From: Opitutia bacterium UBA977
GTDB taxonomy: Bacteria > Verrucomicrobiota > Verrucomicrobiia > Opitutales > Coraliomargaritaceae
Assembly (NCBI GenBank): GCA_002292345.1
Contig: DBBT01000103.1
Coordinates: 49,237-57,381, forward strand
Direction: 5' to 3'
Length of the DNA stretch: 8,145 nucleotides
The first letter of the stretch is position 1, and the number at the start of each line of letters is the position of its first letter. Both the position numbers and the translations under genes were made by a program. This document shows positions 1-7,827 of this stretch, in pieces. A model generated the notes under the pieces. The model had not been told where the DNA came from and did no database searches. It saw nothing but the letters and a program-made list of their open reading frames with translations.

Positions 1-1199
1 GGATAGTAAATAAAGATCGCTTTGCCAATGACCGAACGATCCGGCACGAACCCCCAGTAACGGCTGTCTAGGCTATTGGCTGAATTGTCTCCAAGGGCGA
101 CAAACTTATTGTCTGGAATCTCTAGGGTGCGGCTTTCAGCTAACAGTGTTTGATTAATGTAACCGCCATATTCGCCTTCTTTTGCTGCATTTCGGGTAAA
201 AGCCTCAACTTCATCGCGCGGCGCGCCGTCGACAAACAGCTCTCCATCTTTAATCTCAAGGGTTTCGCCACCGATGCCGCCGATACGCTTAATGTAATAT
301 TTGTCACTGTAATCACCTGTCAGGCGTCCAAGCTTTGCGCGGATATCATTAGTGCGAAAGACGAACGGATCGCCCGCTTTGGGTCGCTTGAAATGATAGC
401 TGATACGGTCGACGAACAATGCATCGCCGAGTGTGATATCAAAGCGCATAAGCGGTTCGCCAGCTTTGACCGAGTGATTCAATTGCAAAGCTTGACCACT
501 AGGACTTTCCTGGGAAGGCACGGCATTCTTCAAGTTAGAATCAGGAAAAAACTGACTAATTGCAGAGAGCATATCGAATTCTGCTGGAACTTGAATGGAT
601 TGCAAAGTGCCGCCGACCGAGAAGACATACTCCGCACGGGTTGCGGGCAGGATAAAATATTTACGATATGAGACGGGGCGACTGGTGCCGACTTTACCCG
701 TTTTTGCGTCTGGAACTAATACCAAAGAGACGTGGCCAGAACTTTCAGCAATGAGGCTCTTATGTTTGGCTCCCAAAGTGAGTTTATTAAACACCTGCCT
801 CAAGGCATTCGGGGATGCTTCGCTTGACTCATAAACGGCGGTATTCATGCCATTATAAGTCGGATACATCGAATTGGTTGGAATGATGAAAGGCTGAAAG
901 AAAAAGGTCCGCACACCAATGACTATAATCGCAGCGACCAAGATGACTTCTAAATTATCACTCCAGAAGGTTTTGGGGTGAAGCTTCCCACCAATCTTGC
1001 GCAGCAAGGTATCGAGTCGGTCCAATGCCGCTGTAAACGGAACTGAATCAATTGACTCTCCATGGAGCATCGTTTCGATTTCACTTACGCTTTTTTCGAG
1101 TTCCTGCAAACGCGCCTCGGACGTGACATCGCGACGGTAGTGATAAACTTTACTGGCCGCGTGGAGTAATTCTTTTGCCTGTTTGCGTAACTTTTTCAT
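1..1199 (-). CDS. lepB: Signal peptidase I (leader peptidase), C-terminal end cut by the window edge
   Basis: This is the membrane serine protease that removes signal peptides from exported preproteins on the outer face of the cytoplasmic membrane. It was translated by hand from the ATG at 1199, and 399 codons stay open to the window edge. About 80 mostly charged residues come first, including a helical or coiled-coil-like stretch (about 27-46). A hydrophobic segment (about 83-100) follows, then the box PTNSMYPT with catalytic Ser110. Box C-like GDALFVDRISYHF begins at Gly258, the general base Lys304 is in YYIKRIGG, and GDNSANSLDSRYWGFVP begins at 370. All catalytic elements are therefore present. 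The frame ends in GKAIFIYY, typical of the family's last strand, so little is missing. An insert of about 140 residues separates Ser110 from box C; in E. coli LepB these are nearly adjacent. The gene starts 48 bases after lepA, which suggests an operon as in E. coli. No Shine-Dalgarno is visible. Confidence 0.95.
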   Translation of the reverse strand, partial: MKKLRKQAKELLHAASKVYHYRRDVTSEARLQELEKSVSEIETMLHGESIDSVPFTAALDRLDTLLRKIGGKLHPKTFWSDNLEVILVAAIIVIGVRTFFFQPFIIPTNSMYPTYNGMNTAVYESSEASPNALRQVFNKLTLGAKHKSLIAESSGHVSLVLVPDAKTGKVGTSRPVSYRKYFILPATRAEYVFSVGGTLQSIQVPAEFDMLSAISQFFPDSNLKNAVPSQESPSGQALQLNHSVKAGEPLMRFDITLGDALFVDRISYHFKRPKAGDPFVFRTNDIRAKLGRLTGDYSDKYYIKRIGGIGGETLEIKDGELFVDGAPRDEVEAFTRNAAKEGEYGGYINQTLLAESRTLEIPDNKFVALGDNSANSLDSRYWGFVPDRSVIGKAIFIYY

Positions 1200-1247
1200 G
1201 AAATGCTAGGGTGATTCACTCTTTGAGATTGTGTGTCGAAAAATTGA

Positions 1248-3059
1248 TTAACTACCGCCGTCAGAAGTCTTCAGAATCTTAATGAACGCGTCTTGTGGGA
1301 TCGAAACACTTCCAATGTTTTTCATGCGTTTTTTACCCTCTTTTTGCTTTTCAAGTAGTTTACGCTTTCGAGAAATATCACCGCCATAGCATTTTGCAGT
1401 CACATCTTTGCGGTATGCACTGATAGTTTCACGAGCAACGATATTTGAGCCCACGCCGGCTTGAATCGCAATCTTAAACATTTGCTTTGGTAAGATCTCT
1501 TTGAGTCGTTTACAAAGCGCACGCCCCCTACCCTCGCCTTTATCAATATGGACAATTGAAGAGAACGCATCGACTGGCTCGGAGTTGACCATAATATCGA
1601 GGCGGCAAAGCTTCGCTTTTTGATATCCATTCATCTCGTAGTCCATCGAACCATAACCGTGTGTGATGCTCTTTAGTCGGTCATTGAAATCGATTAGAAT
1701 TTCGTTGAGTGGAATGTTGCAGACCAGCATCACGCGCTGATTATCGATCGTCTCGGTGTGCTCACAGATGCCGCGTTTCTCGGAGACGAGTGCCAATACA
1801 TCACCGATTGATGTGCTTGGGACGTGGATCGATGCCAAGATCATGGGCTCTTCAATAAATTCGATTTCAGATACATCTGGCAGGTGCATCGGATTGTGCA
1901 CTTCGAGTTGTTCTAGGTCAGTCTTGGTGACTTTATAGACCACGCTTGGATAGGTAGAGATAACATCTAGATCATATTCACGGCGGATGCGCTCTTGAAT
2001 GATTTCCATGTGTAGTAATCCGAGGAAGCCACAGCGGAAACCAAACCCGAGTGCGACCGAGTTTTCGGATTGATAGACGAAGGCTGCATCATTAAGGCGT
2101 AGCTTGCCCATGCTAGCTTTGAGCTTGTTGTAATCACTGGTGTCGATCGGATAAAGGCCACTGAACACCATTGGGCTGACTTGTTTGTAGCCGGGCAGCA
2201 TTTCGGCAGTGGGTGCGTTCGAATGCGTAATTGTATCACCGAGCTTAATTTCAGCCACGTCACGCATGTTGGTGACGATGTAGCCCACATCACCAGCTTC
2301 CAAGGTATCACGTTTGAGCATGGCTGGGGAGAAACGCCCCACTTCCTTGACCTGCGCCTTTCGCTCATCGCTCATGGTCATGATCTGATCACCCATCTTC
2401 ACCGAACCAGAAAAGACGCGGACATAGCATATCACTCCTTTGTAGGTGTCGTAAATGCAGTCAAAAATCAACACGCGCAGGCCTTCGACATCTGCCCAGC
2501 GTGGTGGCGGAATGCGGTGAACAGCTGCTTCCAGTAAATCTTCGATTCCGAAGCCACTCTTACCGCTAGTGAGCACCGCTTCTTCAGCAGGAATCGCCAG
2601 CACATCTTCAAGTTGCACCTCAATCGCTGGTACGTCCGCACTTGGCAAATCAACCTTATTGATCACGGGAATGATCGCTAGTTCTTGCTCGGTTGCAAGA
2701 TGTGCATTAGCAACAGTCTGCGCTTCAATGCCTTGTGCGGCATCGATCAACAGCATCGCACCTTCGCAAGCGGCCAGACTACGGGAGACTTCATAAGAGA
2801 AATCCACGTGGCCGGGAGTATCGATCAAGTTGAACGTATAGTCTTCGCCGTCCTTGGCACGATACACCATGGTCACTGGGTGACTCTTAATGGTAATACC
2901 GCGTTCACGCTCCAAATCCATCGAGTCTAGTAACTGCGCTTTCATGTCCCGCATCTCAACAGTGCGTGTCAGCTCCAAGATGCGGTCGGACAAAGTCGTC
3001 TTGCCGTGATCGACGTGGGCGATGATACAAAAATTACGAGTATGGGCTAGATCGGTCAT
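1248..3059 (-). CDS. lepA: Elongation factor 4 (LepA), ribosome-associated translational GTPase
   Basis: This is a translation GTPase related to EF-G that binds the ribosome; back-translocation and roles in initiation or ribosome assembly have been proposed. The 603 residues match the family's usual length of about 600. The GTPase motifs are in order: AHVDHGKTT (14-22), RGITIKS (53-59), DTPGH (80-84), NKVD (134-137) and an SGKSG fifth motif (165-169). After the EF-G-like middle domains comes the LepA-specific C-terminal domain, ending in KKRMKNIGSVSIPQDAF, which separates it from EF-G, BipA and TypA. The start gives the normal MTDLAHTRNFCIIAH opening. The fifth GTPase motif is usually SAKTG, so SGKSG is a small departure. 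Upstream, a TATGAT hexamer at 3093-3098 could be a -10 box, but I see no convincing -35 partner. No Shine-Dalgarno is visible. lepB follows after 48 bases, so the two are probably co-transcribed. Confidence 0.98.
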   Translation of the reverse strand: MTDLAHTRNFCIIAHVDHGKTTLSDRILELTRTVEMRDMKAQLLDSMDLERERGITIKSHPVTMVYRAKDGEDYTFNLIDTPGHVDFSYEVSRSLAACEGAMLLIDAAQGIEAQTVANAHLATEQELAIIPVINKVDLPSADVPAIEVQLEDVLAIPAEEAVLTSGKSGFGIEDLLEAAVHRIPPPRWADVEGLRVLIFDCIYDTYKGVICYVRVFSGSVKMGDQIMTMSDERKAQVKEVGRFSPAMLKRDTLEAGDVGYIVTNMRDVAEIKLGDTITHSNAPTAEMLPGYKQVSPMVFSGLYPIDTSDYNKLKASMGKLRLNDAAFVYQSENSVALGFGFRCGFLGLLHMEIIQERIRREYDLDVISTYPSVVYKVTKTDLEQLEVHNPMHLPDVSEIEFIEEPMILASIHVPSTSIGDVLALVSEKRGICEHTETIDNQRVMLVCNIPLNEILIDFNDRLKSITHGYGSMDYEMNGYQKAKLCRLDIMVNSEPVDAFSSIVHIDKGEGRGRALCKRLKEILPKQMFKIAIQAGVGSNIVARETISAYRKDVTAKCYGGDISRKRKLLEKQKEGKKRMKNIGSVSIPQDAFIKILKTSDGGS

Positions 3060-3140
3060 GTAGTTAGAGTCTGTCTCTTAAACCTAAACTTAATCATAAT
3101 CTTTCCACTCAATGTCCACCGTGGAAGTAGAATAATGATG

Positions 3141-3168
3141 AAAAAGCCCTTTCACCGGCAAAATGGGC
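3141..3168 (-). terminator. Probable intrinsic terminator of fabD
   Basis: On the minus strand, 55 bases after the fabD stop, GCCC (3168-3165) pairs with GGGC (3149-3146). The inner part extends this through an A·A mismatch and TTT/GAA pairing around a 7-base loop. Five T follow at once (3145-3141). The stem is short, so this is a modest terminator, but its position between fabD and lepA fits. It suggests lepA-lepB has its own promoter. Confidence 0.5.
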
Positions 3169-3223
3169 GCTTAGGTGGTGATCAAGTCGACCATTTCGGG
3201 CGCTTCGCGGAGTGGGTCAAAAA

Positions 3224-4129
3224 TTACTCGGGTAGATCACTAAACTCAGACACTGGCGTAATATTAAGCGTCTTGTCGATACGCTTGCCAAAGCCAGCGA
3301 GCACCTTGCCAGGCCCGCACTCGTAAAAACTACTAACACTGTTTTCTGTTGCCATATTGCGTAGGCAATCTTCAAAACGAACCGACGATACTACTTGGCT
3401 GACCAGGGCATCCTTAATGTCCTGCGGTGCAGAGACACGACGACCAGTGACATTGGTGTAAACTGCGATTTCAGGTGCATTAAAGTCAAAGTCCTGAATG
3501 TACTCAGCAAAGGCATCGCGCGCCGAAACCATCAATTTACTGTGATAAGCGCCAGCCACGTTGAGTGGCTTGCAAAGTTTGAAGCGGCCCTTGGAGGCGG
3601 CAACTGCTTCGAGCACCTGGGTGTTGTCGCCGGAGATGACGATTTGCCCTGGGCAATTAAGGTTGGCGATTTCAATGTCGAACTCATCACAAAACGTTTG
3701 CACTTCTTCAGGCGTGCCACCGATCACGGCAGCCATGCCGCCCTTGGTCGCGTCGCAAGCGACTTGCATCAGGCGACCACGCTCAGCAACCAGTTTAAGG
3801 CCTGTTGCAAAATCATACACGCCCGCTGCTGCGAGTGCAGTCAACTCGCCGAGGCTCAGGCCACATGCTGCAGTCACATCGTCGAGCTTGCCCGCTTCCT
3901 GCAACATACTGAACAGCGCGAAGCCCTGCACATACAAAGCTGGCTGACAGACTTTCGTTTCTGTGAGTGCTTCGGCGGGACCTTCGAAGCACAGCGTTTT
4001 GAGGTCCCAGCCAAGGATTTCGTTCGCCTCATCATAGAGCACTTTCGCAATTGTGGAGTTCTCGTAAAGAGAACGGCCCATGCCCACGGATTGTGCGCCT
4101 TGTCCGGAAAAAAGAAGTCCTGTTGCCAT
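3224..4129 (-). CDS. fabD: Malonyl-CoA:acyl carrier protein transacylase
   Basis: This cytosolic enzyme moves the malonyl group from coenzyme A to acyl carrier protein, giving the extender for type II fatty acid synthesis. Its 301 residues are close to the usual 305-310. The N-terminal FSGQGAQ (7-13) supplies the oxyanion-hole glutamine. The nucleophile elbow is CGLSLGE, with Ser92 at the same number as in E. coli. Arg117 (ERGRLM) is placed to bind the malonyl carboxylate, His196 in AYHSKLM is the catalytic histidine, and Gln245 matches the conserved late glutamine. The residue before Ser92 is leucine, where the textbook enzyme has histidine (GHSLGE). All other catalytic positions are intact, so I expect an active enzyme. 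It stands between terminators on both sides, so it may be its own transcription unit. No other fab gene is next to it, unlike the common fabH-fabD-fabG-acpP cluster. No Shine-Dalgarno; ACACATATA lies just before the ATG. Confidence 0.96.
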   Translation of the reverse strand: MATGLLFSGQGAQSVGMGRSLYENSTIAKVLYDEANEILGWDLKTLCFEGPAEALTETKVCQPALYVQGFALFSMLQEAGKLDDVTAACGLSLGELTALAAAGVYDFATGLKLVAERGRLMQVACDATKGGMAAVIGGTPEEVQTFCDEFDIEIANLNCPGQIVISGDNTQVLEAVAASKGRFKLCKPLNVAGAYHSKLMVSARDAFAEYIQDFDFNAPEIAVYTNVTGRRVSAPQDIKDALVSQVVSSVRFEDCLRNMATENSVSSFYECGPGKVLAGFGKRIDKTLNITPVSEFSDLPE

Positions 4130-4235
4130 AGAATATATGTGTCTTGTGGTAGTTGTTCGAAAAAGGAAATAGCCTTAGTCTTTACACTTTAGGAATCAAC
4201 CAGAAAGCGCGATGTATTAGCAATTGGAAGACCCT

Positions 4236-4272
4236 TAAAATAAAAAGGCCGAAGCATTTCTGCTCCGGCTTT
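4236..4272 (-). terminator. Strong intrinsic terminator of tpiA
   Basis: Beginning 24 bases after the tpiA stop, the minus strand reads GCCGGAGCA, loop GAAA, TGCTTCGGC (4269 to 4248). This is a 9-bp stem with one G·T pair, closed by a stable GNRA-type tetraloop. The tract CTTTTTATTTT follows. The opposite strand also has a short T run after the stem (4270-4273), so the hairpin could work in both directions, though no plus-strand gene leads into it. Confidence 0.9.
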
Positions 4273-4293
4273 TGAAAGTTTGATGTAAGACGC

Positions 4294-5073
4294 TTACTTG
4301 GAAAGCTTCGCTGCGCTTTCGACAAGTGCTGCGAAGGAGTTTGCCTTGAGCGCGGCACCGCCGATGAGGCCACCGTCGATGTTTGGCTGAGCGAGGAGCT
4401 CGTCTGCGTTTTCTGGCTTCATCGATCCGCCGTAGAGGATGCGCACTTTATCAGCTGCCTCAGCACCAATCAAAGCAGTCAGAAGGTTACGAATTTCCGC
4501 GTGCACTTCTTCGGCCATTTCTGGTGTCGCAGTTTTGCCTGTGCCGATCGCCCATACTGGCTCGTAAGCTATGACAAGTGCGTCTGCAGCGTCTGCAGTA
4601 ACTCCTACGAGTGCTCCTTCGAGTTGAGTCTTAATGACTTCGTTGACCTTGCCAGCTTCGCGTTCGTCGAGTGTTTCGCCGATGCAAACAATTGGCTTAA
4701 GGTTGGCAGTAAGTGCTGCGAGTGTCTTCTTATTAACGATTGCGTCAGTTTCACCGAAGTATTCGCGGCGTTCTGAGTGTCCGAGGATGACGAACTTGCA
4801 AAACAGGTGGCGAAGCATTTCAGCTGAGATCTCACCAGTGTATGCACCAGTCGCTTCGAAGTGCATATTTTGTGCACCTAGAGAGACGTTGGAGTCAGTT
4901 ACCACCTGAGACACTGCTTCAAGTGTGGTGAAGGTTGGGCAAACGCAGACAGAAACGTCCGTCTGTGGACCAATAATGCTGACAACATCTTTAGCGAGCT
5001 CAGCGCCTTCGGCCGAGTTCAGGTTCATTTTCCAGTTACCTGCGATGAGGTATTTGCGTGATGTTTTACTCAT
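4294..5073 (-). CDS. tpiA: Triosephosphate isomerase
   Basis: This enzyme interconverts dihydroxyacetone phosphate and glyceraldehyde 3-phosphate in glycolysis and gluconeogenesis, as a cytosolic TIM-barrel dimer. The 259 residues are normal for the family (about 250). Substrate-binding Asn13 and Lys15 are in AGNWKMN, the electrophile His99 is in GHSERR, and the catalytic base Glu171 is in AYEPVWAIGTG, which runs into the mobile loop. The phosphate-binding YGGS (214-217) and the late GGLIGGAAL (234-242) close the barrel. The start gives MSKTSRKYLIAGNWKMN, the usual opening. The gene follows pgk after 106 bases. The gap has a folded RNA element but no clear separate promoter, so expression is probably at least partly by read-through from pgk. 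No Shine-Dalgarno precedes the ATG; the leader is A/T-rich. Confidence 0.98.
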   Translation of the reverse strand: MSKTSRKYLIAGNWKMNLNSAEGAELAKDVVSIIGPQTDVSVCVCPTFTTLEAVSQVVTDSNVSLGAQNMHFEATGAYTGEISAEMLRHLFCKFVILGHSERREYFGETDAIVNKKTLAALTANLKPIVCIGETLDEREAGKVNEVIKTQLEGALVGVTADAADALVIAYEPVWAIGTGKTATPEMAEEVHAEIRNLLTALIGAEAADKVRILYGGSMKPENADELLAQPNIDGGLIGGAALKANSFAALVESAAKLSK

Positions 5074-5104
5074 AGTATTTTTTGAATTAGGAATTGTTAA
5101 TTAG

Positions 5105-5167
5105 AAAAAAGGAGGGCAACGCTCTGTCGTTGCCGTACAGAGGTGGAAATGACGGAGCATTCCCTCC
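5105..5167 (-). terminator. Compound hairpin with T6 tract between pgk and tpiA (terminator or attenuator)
   Basis: Just after the pgk stop the minus strand carries GGAGGG (5167-5162), then a hairpin GGAATG/CATTTCC with a bulge. A perfect 7-bp hairpin GGCAACG, loop ACAGAG, CGTTGCC (5134-5115) follows, and then CTCC and T6 (5110-5105). GGAGGG can pair with CCCTCC (5116-5111), which would close a multibranched structure directly against the T6 tract. The hairpin loop ACAGAG is also complementary to CTCTGT at 5142-5137, which allows a competing 6-bp stem. The pairings are read directly; the role as terminator or attenuator is inferred. Confidence 0.6.
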
Positions 5168-5179
5168 CATTAAATGTGT

Positions 5180-6373
5180 TTAGATTGTATCGAGAGCACT
5201 GACGCCTGGTAGTTCTTTACCTTCGAGGAATTCGAGGGATGCGCCACCGCCCGTGCTCATGAATGTAACTTGGTCGCCGTAGCCAGCCATCTTGATGGCT
5301 TTCACAGAGTCGCCGCCACCAATGATGGAACATGCGTCGGACTCGGCGATGGTCTTAGCGACTGCGAACGTGCCTTTATTACAGGCTTGGATTTCGAAGA
5401 TGCCCATAGGTCCATTCCAGAGAACAGTCTTGGCATTCTTAACTTCAGTATTGAATAACTCGATACTCTTCGGGCCAATATCAACCCCTTCCCAGCCGTC
5501 TTCGATACTGCCTTCGACCTCCTTGCTACTTGCAAATGTGCCGGCGCCGAAATCAAGTCCTTTGACGACCATGTTATCTACTGGGAGAAGGAACTTAACG
5601 CCCTTCTCTTTCGCTTTCGCAAGTGCTGCTTTCGCGGTTGGAATGAAGTCAGGCTCGCTAAGGGAGTCCCCTACCGTTTGGCCCATTGCCATTTTAAATG
5701 TGTAAGCCATGCCACCGCCGATGATGATGGTGTCTGCCTTCTCAAGTAGCGCGTCGATTACTTTGATTTTGTCGGAAACCTTTGCGCCGCCCAGAATCAC
5801 TGTAAGCGGACGCTCTGGGCTATTGGTTTTGTCGCCTAGGTAAGCGAGTTCTTTCTCGATAAGAAGACCGCATACACAGGGCGAGAGGAATTTTGCCACA
5901 CCTGCAGTGGATGCGTGCGCACGGTGCGCAGTGCCGAATGCATCGTTCACGAATGCGTCAGCAAGCTTTGCCAGTGATGCAGCAAATGCTGGATCGTTGT
6001 CTGTTTCACCCTGATAGAAACGGACGTTTTCTAGTAGCACAACTTCGCCATCGCCGAGTTTAGCAACTTCGGCTTCCACTTCTTCGCCAATGCAATCTTC
6101 GATGAACGTCACAGGCTGTCCGAGCTGTGCAGCGAGTGCTTCAGCAACAGGAGCGAGTGTATATTTCGCATTCTTCTCGCCCTTGGGACGACCGAGGTGG
6201 CTGGCAAGGATGACTTTCGCGCCTTGAGCGACGAGATTTTGAATCGTCGGCAGTGCAGCTATGATACGCGAATCGTCTGAGATGACACCGTCTGTAAGTG
6301 GGACATTGAAGTCACAACGGACGAATACGCGTTTGCCAGAAAGATCGACATTTTTGATGGATTTTATAGCCAT
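5180..6373 (-). CDS. pgk: Phosphoglycerate kinase
   Basis: This enzyme transfers the acyl phosphate of 1,3-bisphosphoglycerate to ADP, the first ATP-forming step of glycolysis. The 397 residues are normal for bacterial PGK. The N-terminal substrate domain shows RCDFNVP (19-25), DDSRI with Arg36, HLGRP (59-63), ENVRF (115-119) and GTAHRAH with Arg151 (147-153). The nucleotide-binding domain shows GGAKVSDK (195-202), NGPMGIFE, GGGDSV (352-357) and STGGGASLEFLEG. The frame also stays open upstream to an ATG at 6436, which would add 21 residues, eight of them histidine. I chose 6373 because MAIKSIKNVDLSGKRV is the normal PGK opening and the extra residues overlap the probable leader. It lies between gap and tpiA on the same strand. 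A perfect TATAAT sits about 75 bases upstream of the ATG. No Shine-Dalgarno. Confidence 0.97.
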   Translation of the reverse strand: MAIKSIKNVDLSGKRVFVRCDFNVPLTDGVISDDSRIIAALPTIQNLVAQGAKVILASHLGRPKGEKNAKYTLAPVAEALAAQLGQPVTFIEDCIGEEVEAEVAKLGDGEVVLLENVRFYQGETDNDPAFAASLAKLADAFVNDAFGTAHRAHASTAGVAKFLSPCVCGLLIEKELAYLGDKTNSPERPLTVILGGAKVSDKIKVIDALLEKADTIIIGGGMAYTFKMAMGQTVGDSLSEPDFIPTAKAALAKAKEKGVKFLLPVDNMVVKGLDFGAGTFASSKEVEGSIEDGWEGVDIGPKSIELFNTEVKNAKTVLWNGPMGIFEIQACNKGTFAVAKTIAESDACSIIGGGDSVKAIKMAGYGDQVTFMSTGGGASLEFLEGKELPGVSALDTI

Positions 6374-6447
6374 GTTAAAAAGTGATGAGTGGTGGTGAAA
6401 GTGAGAGTGATGATTGTGCCGAAAATGGCGTAGCAATCATCCTTTAA

Positions 6448-6478
6448 ATTATAAAACTGAAAACCAGAGAACTGGAAA
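6448..6478 (-). promoter_or_regulatory. Candidate pgk promoter (perfect TATAAT)
   Basis: On the minus strand TATAAT occupies 6453-6448, downstream of the gap terminator and upstream of pgk. The best -35 match is TTTCCA (6478-6473, four of six), but the spacer is 19 bases, so the -35 side is weak. A transcript from here would have a leader of about 68 bases before the chosen ATG. Position and the perfect -10 support it. Confidence 0.4.
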
Positions 6479-6480
6479 CC
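6455..6480. repeat. Short tandem near-repeat between pgk and gap
   Basis: AACTGAAAACC (6455-6465) and AACTGGAAACC (6470-6480) are two 11-mers that differ at one base and start 15 bases apart. A related GGGAAACC lies nearby (6521-6528). They overlap the -35 side of the candidate pgk promoter. Function unknown; chance is possible in an A-rich gap. Confidence 0.35.
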
Positions 6481-6483
6481 TGA

Positions 6484-6540
6484 AAATAAAAAAGACCGCC
6501 GCGACAGAGTATCCGCTAATGGGAAACCTGCGCAGCGGCC
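6484..6540 (-). terminator. Strong intrinsic terminator of gap
   Basis: Starting 28 bases after the gap stop, GGCCGCTGCG (6540-6531) pairs along its full 10 bases with CGCGGCGGTC (6503-6494), with two G·T pairs. TTTTTTATTT follows at once (6493-6484). The loop is long at 27 bases. The GC-rich stem touching a T tract makes this the clearest terminator here along with that of tpiA, so gap is probably mostly transcribed apart from pgk. Confidence 0.88.
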
Positions 6541-6568
6541 AGAAATTCAAAATGCGATTAACAAGATC

Positions 6569-7618
<1,050 letters not shown>

Positions 7619-7692
7619 TTAGATGAAAAAATCTGAGAAGCAGGGACTAATTAATCAGGTTCGTGGCATTGGCAAGAAATATTCGCTAGGAT

Positions 7693-7721
7693 TGTTTAAA
7701 CAGGGAATCGCATTGCGCAAT
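7693..7721. promoter_or_regulatory. Paired perfect palindromes upstream of gap (candidate operator)
   Basis: TGTTTAAACA (7693-7702) and ATTGCGCAAT (7712-7721) are each perfectly self-complementary over 10 bases. Their centres are 19 bases apart, close to two helical turns. They lie about 100-125 bases upstream of the gap ATG, where a regulator could act. They do not resemble each other, and no regulator gene is in view. Confidence 0.35.
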
Positions 7722-7827
7722 TTGTCAGCCATTATCGAGTTGTACTAGTTAGGTTTGTCCGTGTTTGATGTAATGTTGGTATTTTTCGTTAAGCAACAGC
7801 ATGCGATCTTGATTTAAGTTAATCTAC

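Noticed and set aside
150..671. A 173-codon plus-strand frame opposite lepB
   Set aside because: The minus strand holds signal peptidase I with its catalytic boxes across the same bases, so this is an antisense shadow.
1200..1247. Possible terminator or promoter between lepA and lepB
   Set aside because: The 48 bases show no stable hairpin and no promoter-like pair of hexamers.
3104..3127. Inverted repeat TTCCAC/GTGGAA upstream of lepA as a terminator
   Set aside because: Six base pairs around a 12-base loop and no T tract on either strand.
3135..3326. A 63-codon plus-strand frame across the fabD-lepA gap
   Set aside because: About half lies antisense to the fabD end and the rest covers the terminator; no recognisable protein.
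3395..4192. A 265-codon open frame on the plus strand, antisense to fabD
   Set aside because: It is a frame shadow of fabD. The protein has no recognisable domain and is odd in composition (rich in Cys and His), while the minus frame has the full set of FabD motifs.
6374..6436. The 21-residue N-terminal extension as part of pgk
   Set aside because: Normal PGK proteins start at the MAIKSIKNV-like position; the extension is low-complexity and histidine-rich. Kept only as a low-interest finding.
6374..6436. A histidine leader peptide for attenuation
   Set aside because: The histidine run looks like a his-operon leader, but the frame has no stop before pgk and pgk has no link to histidine synthesis.
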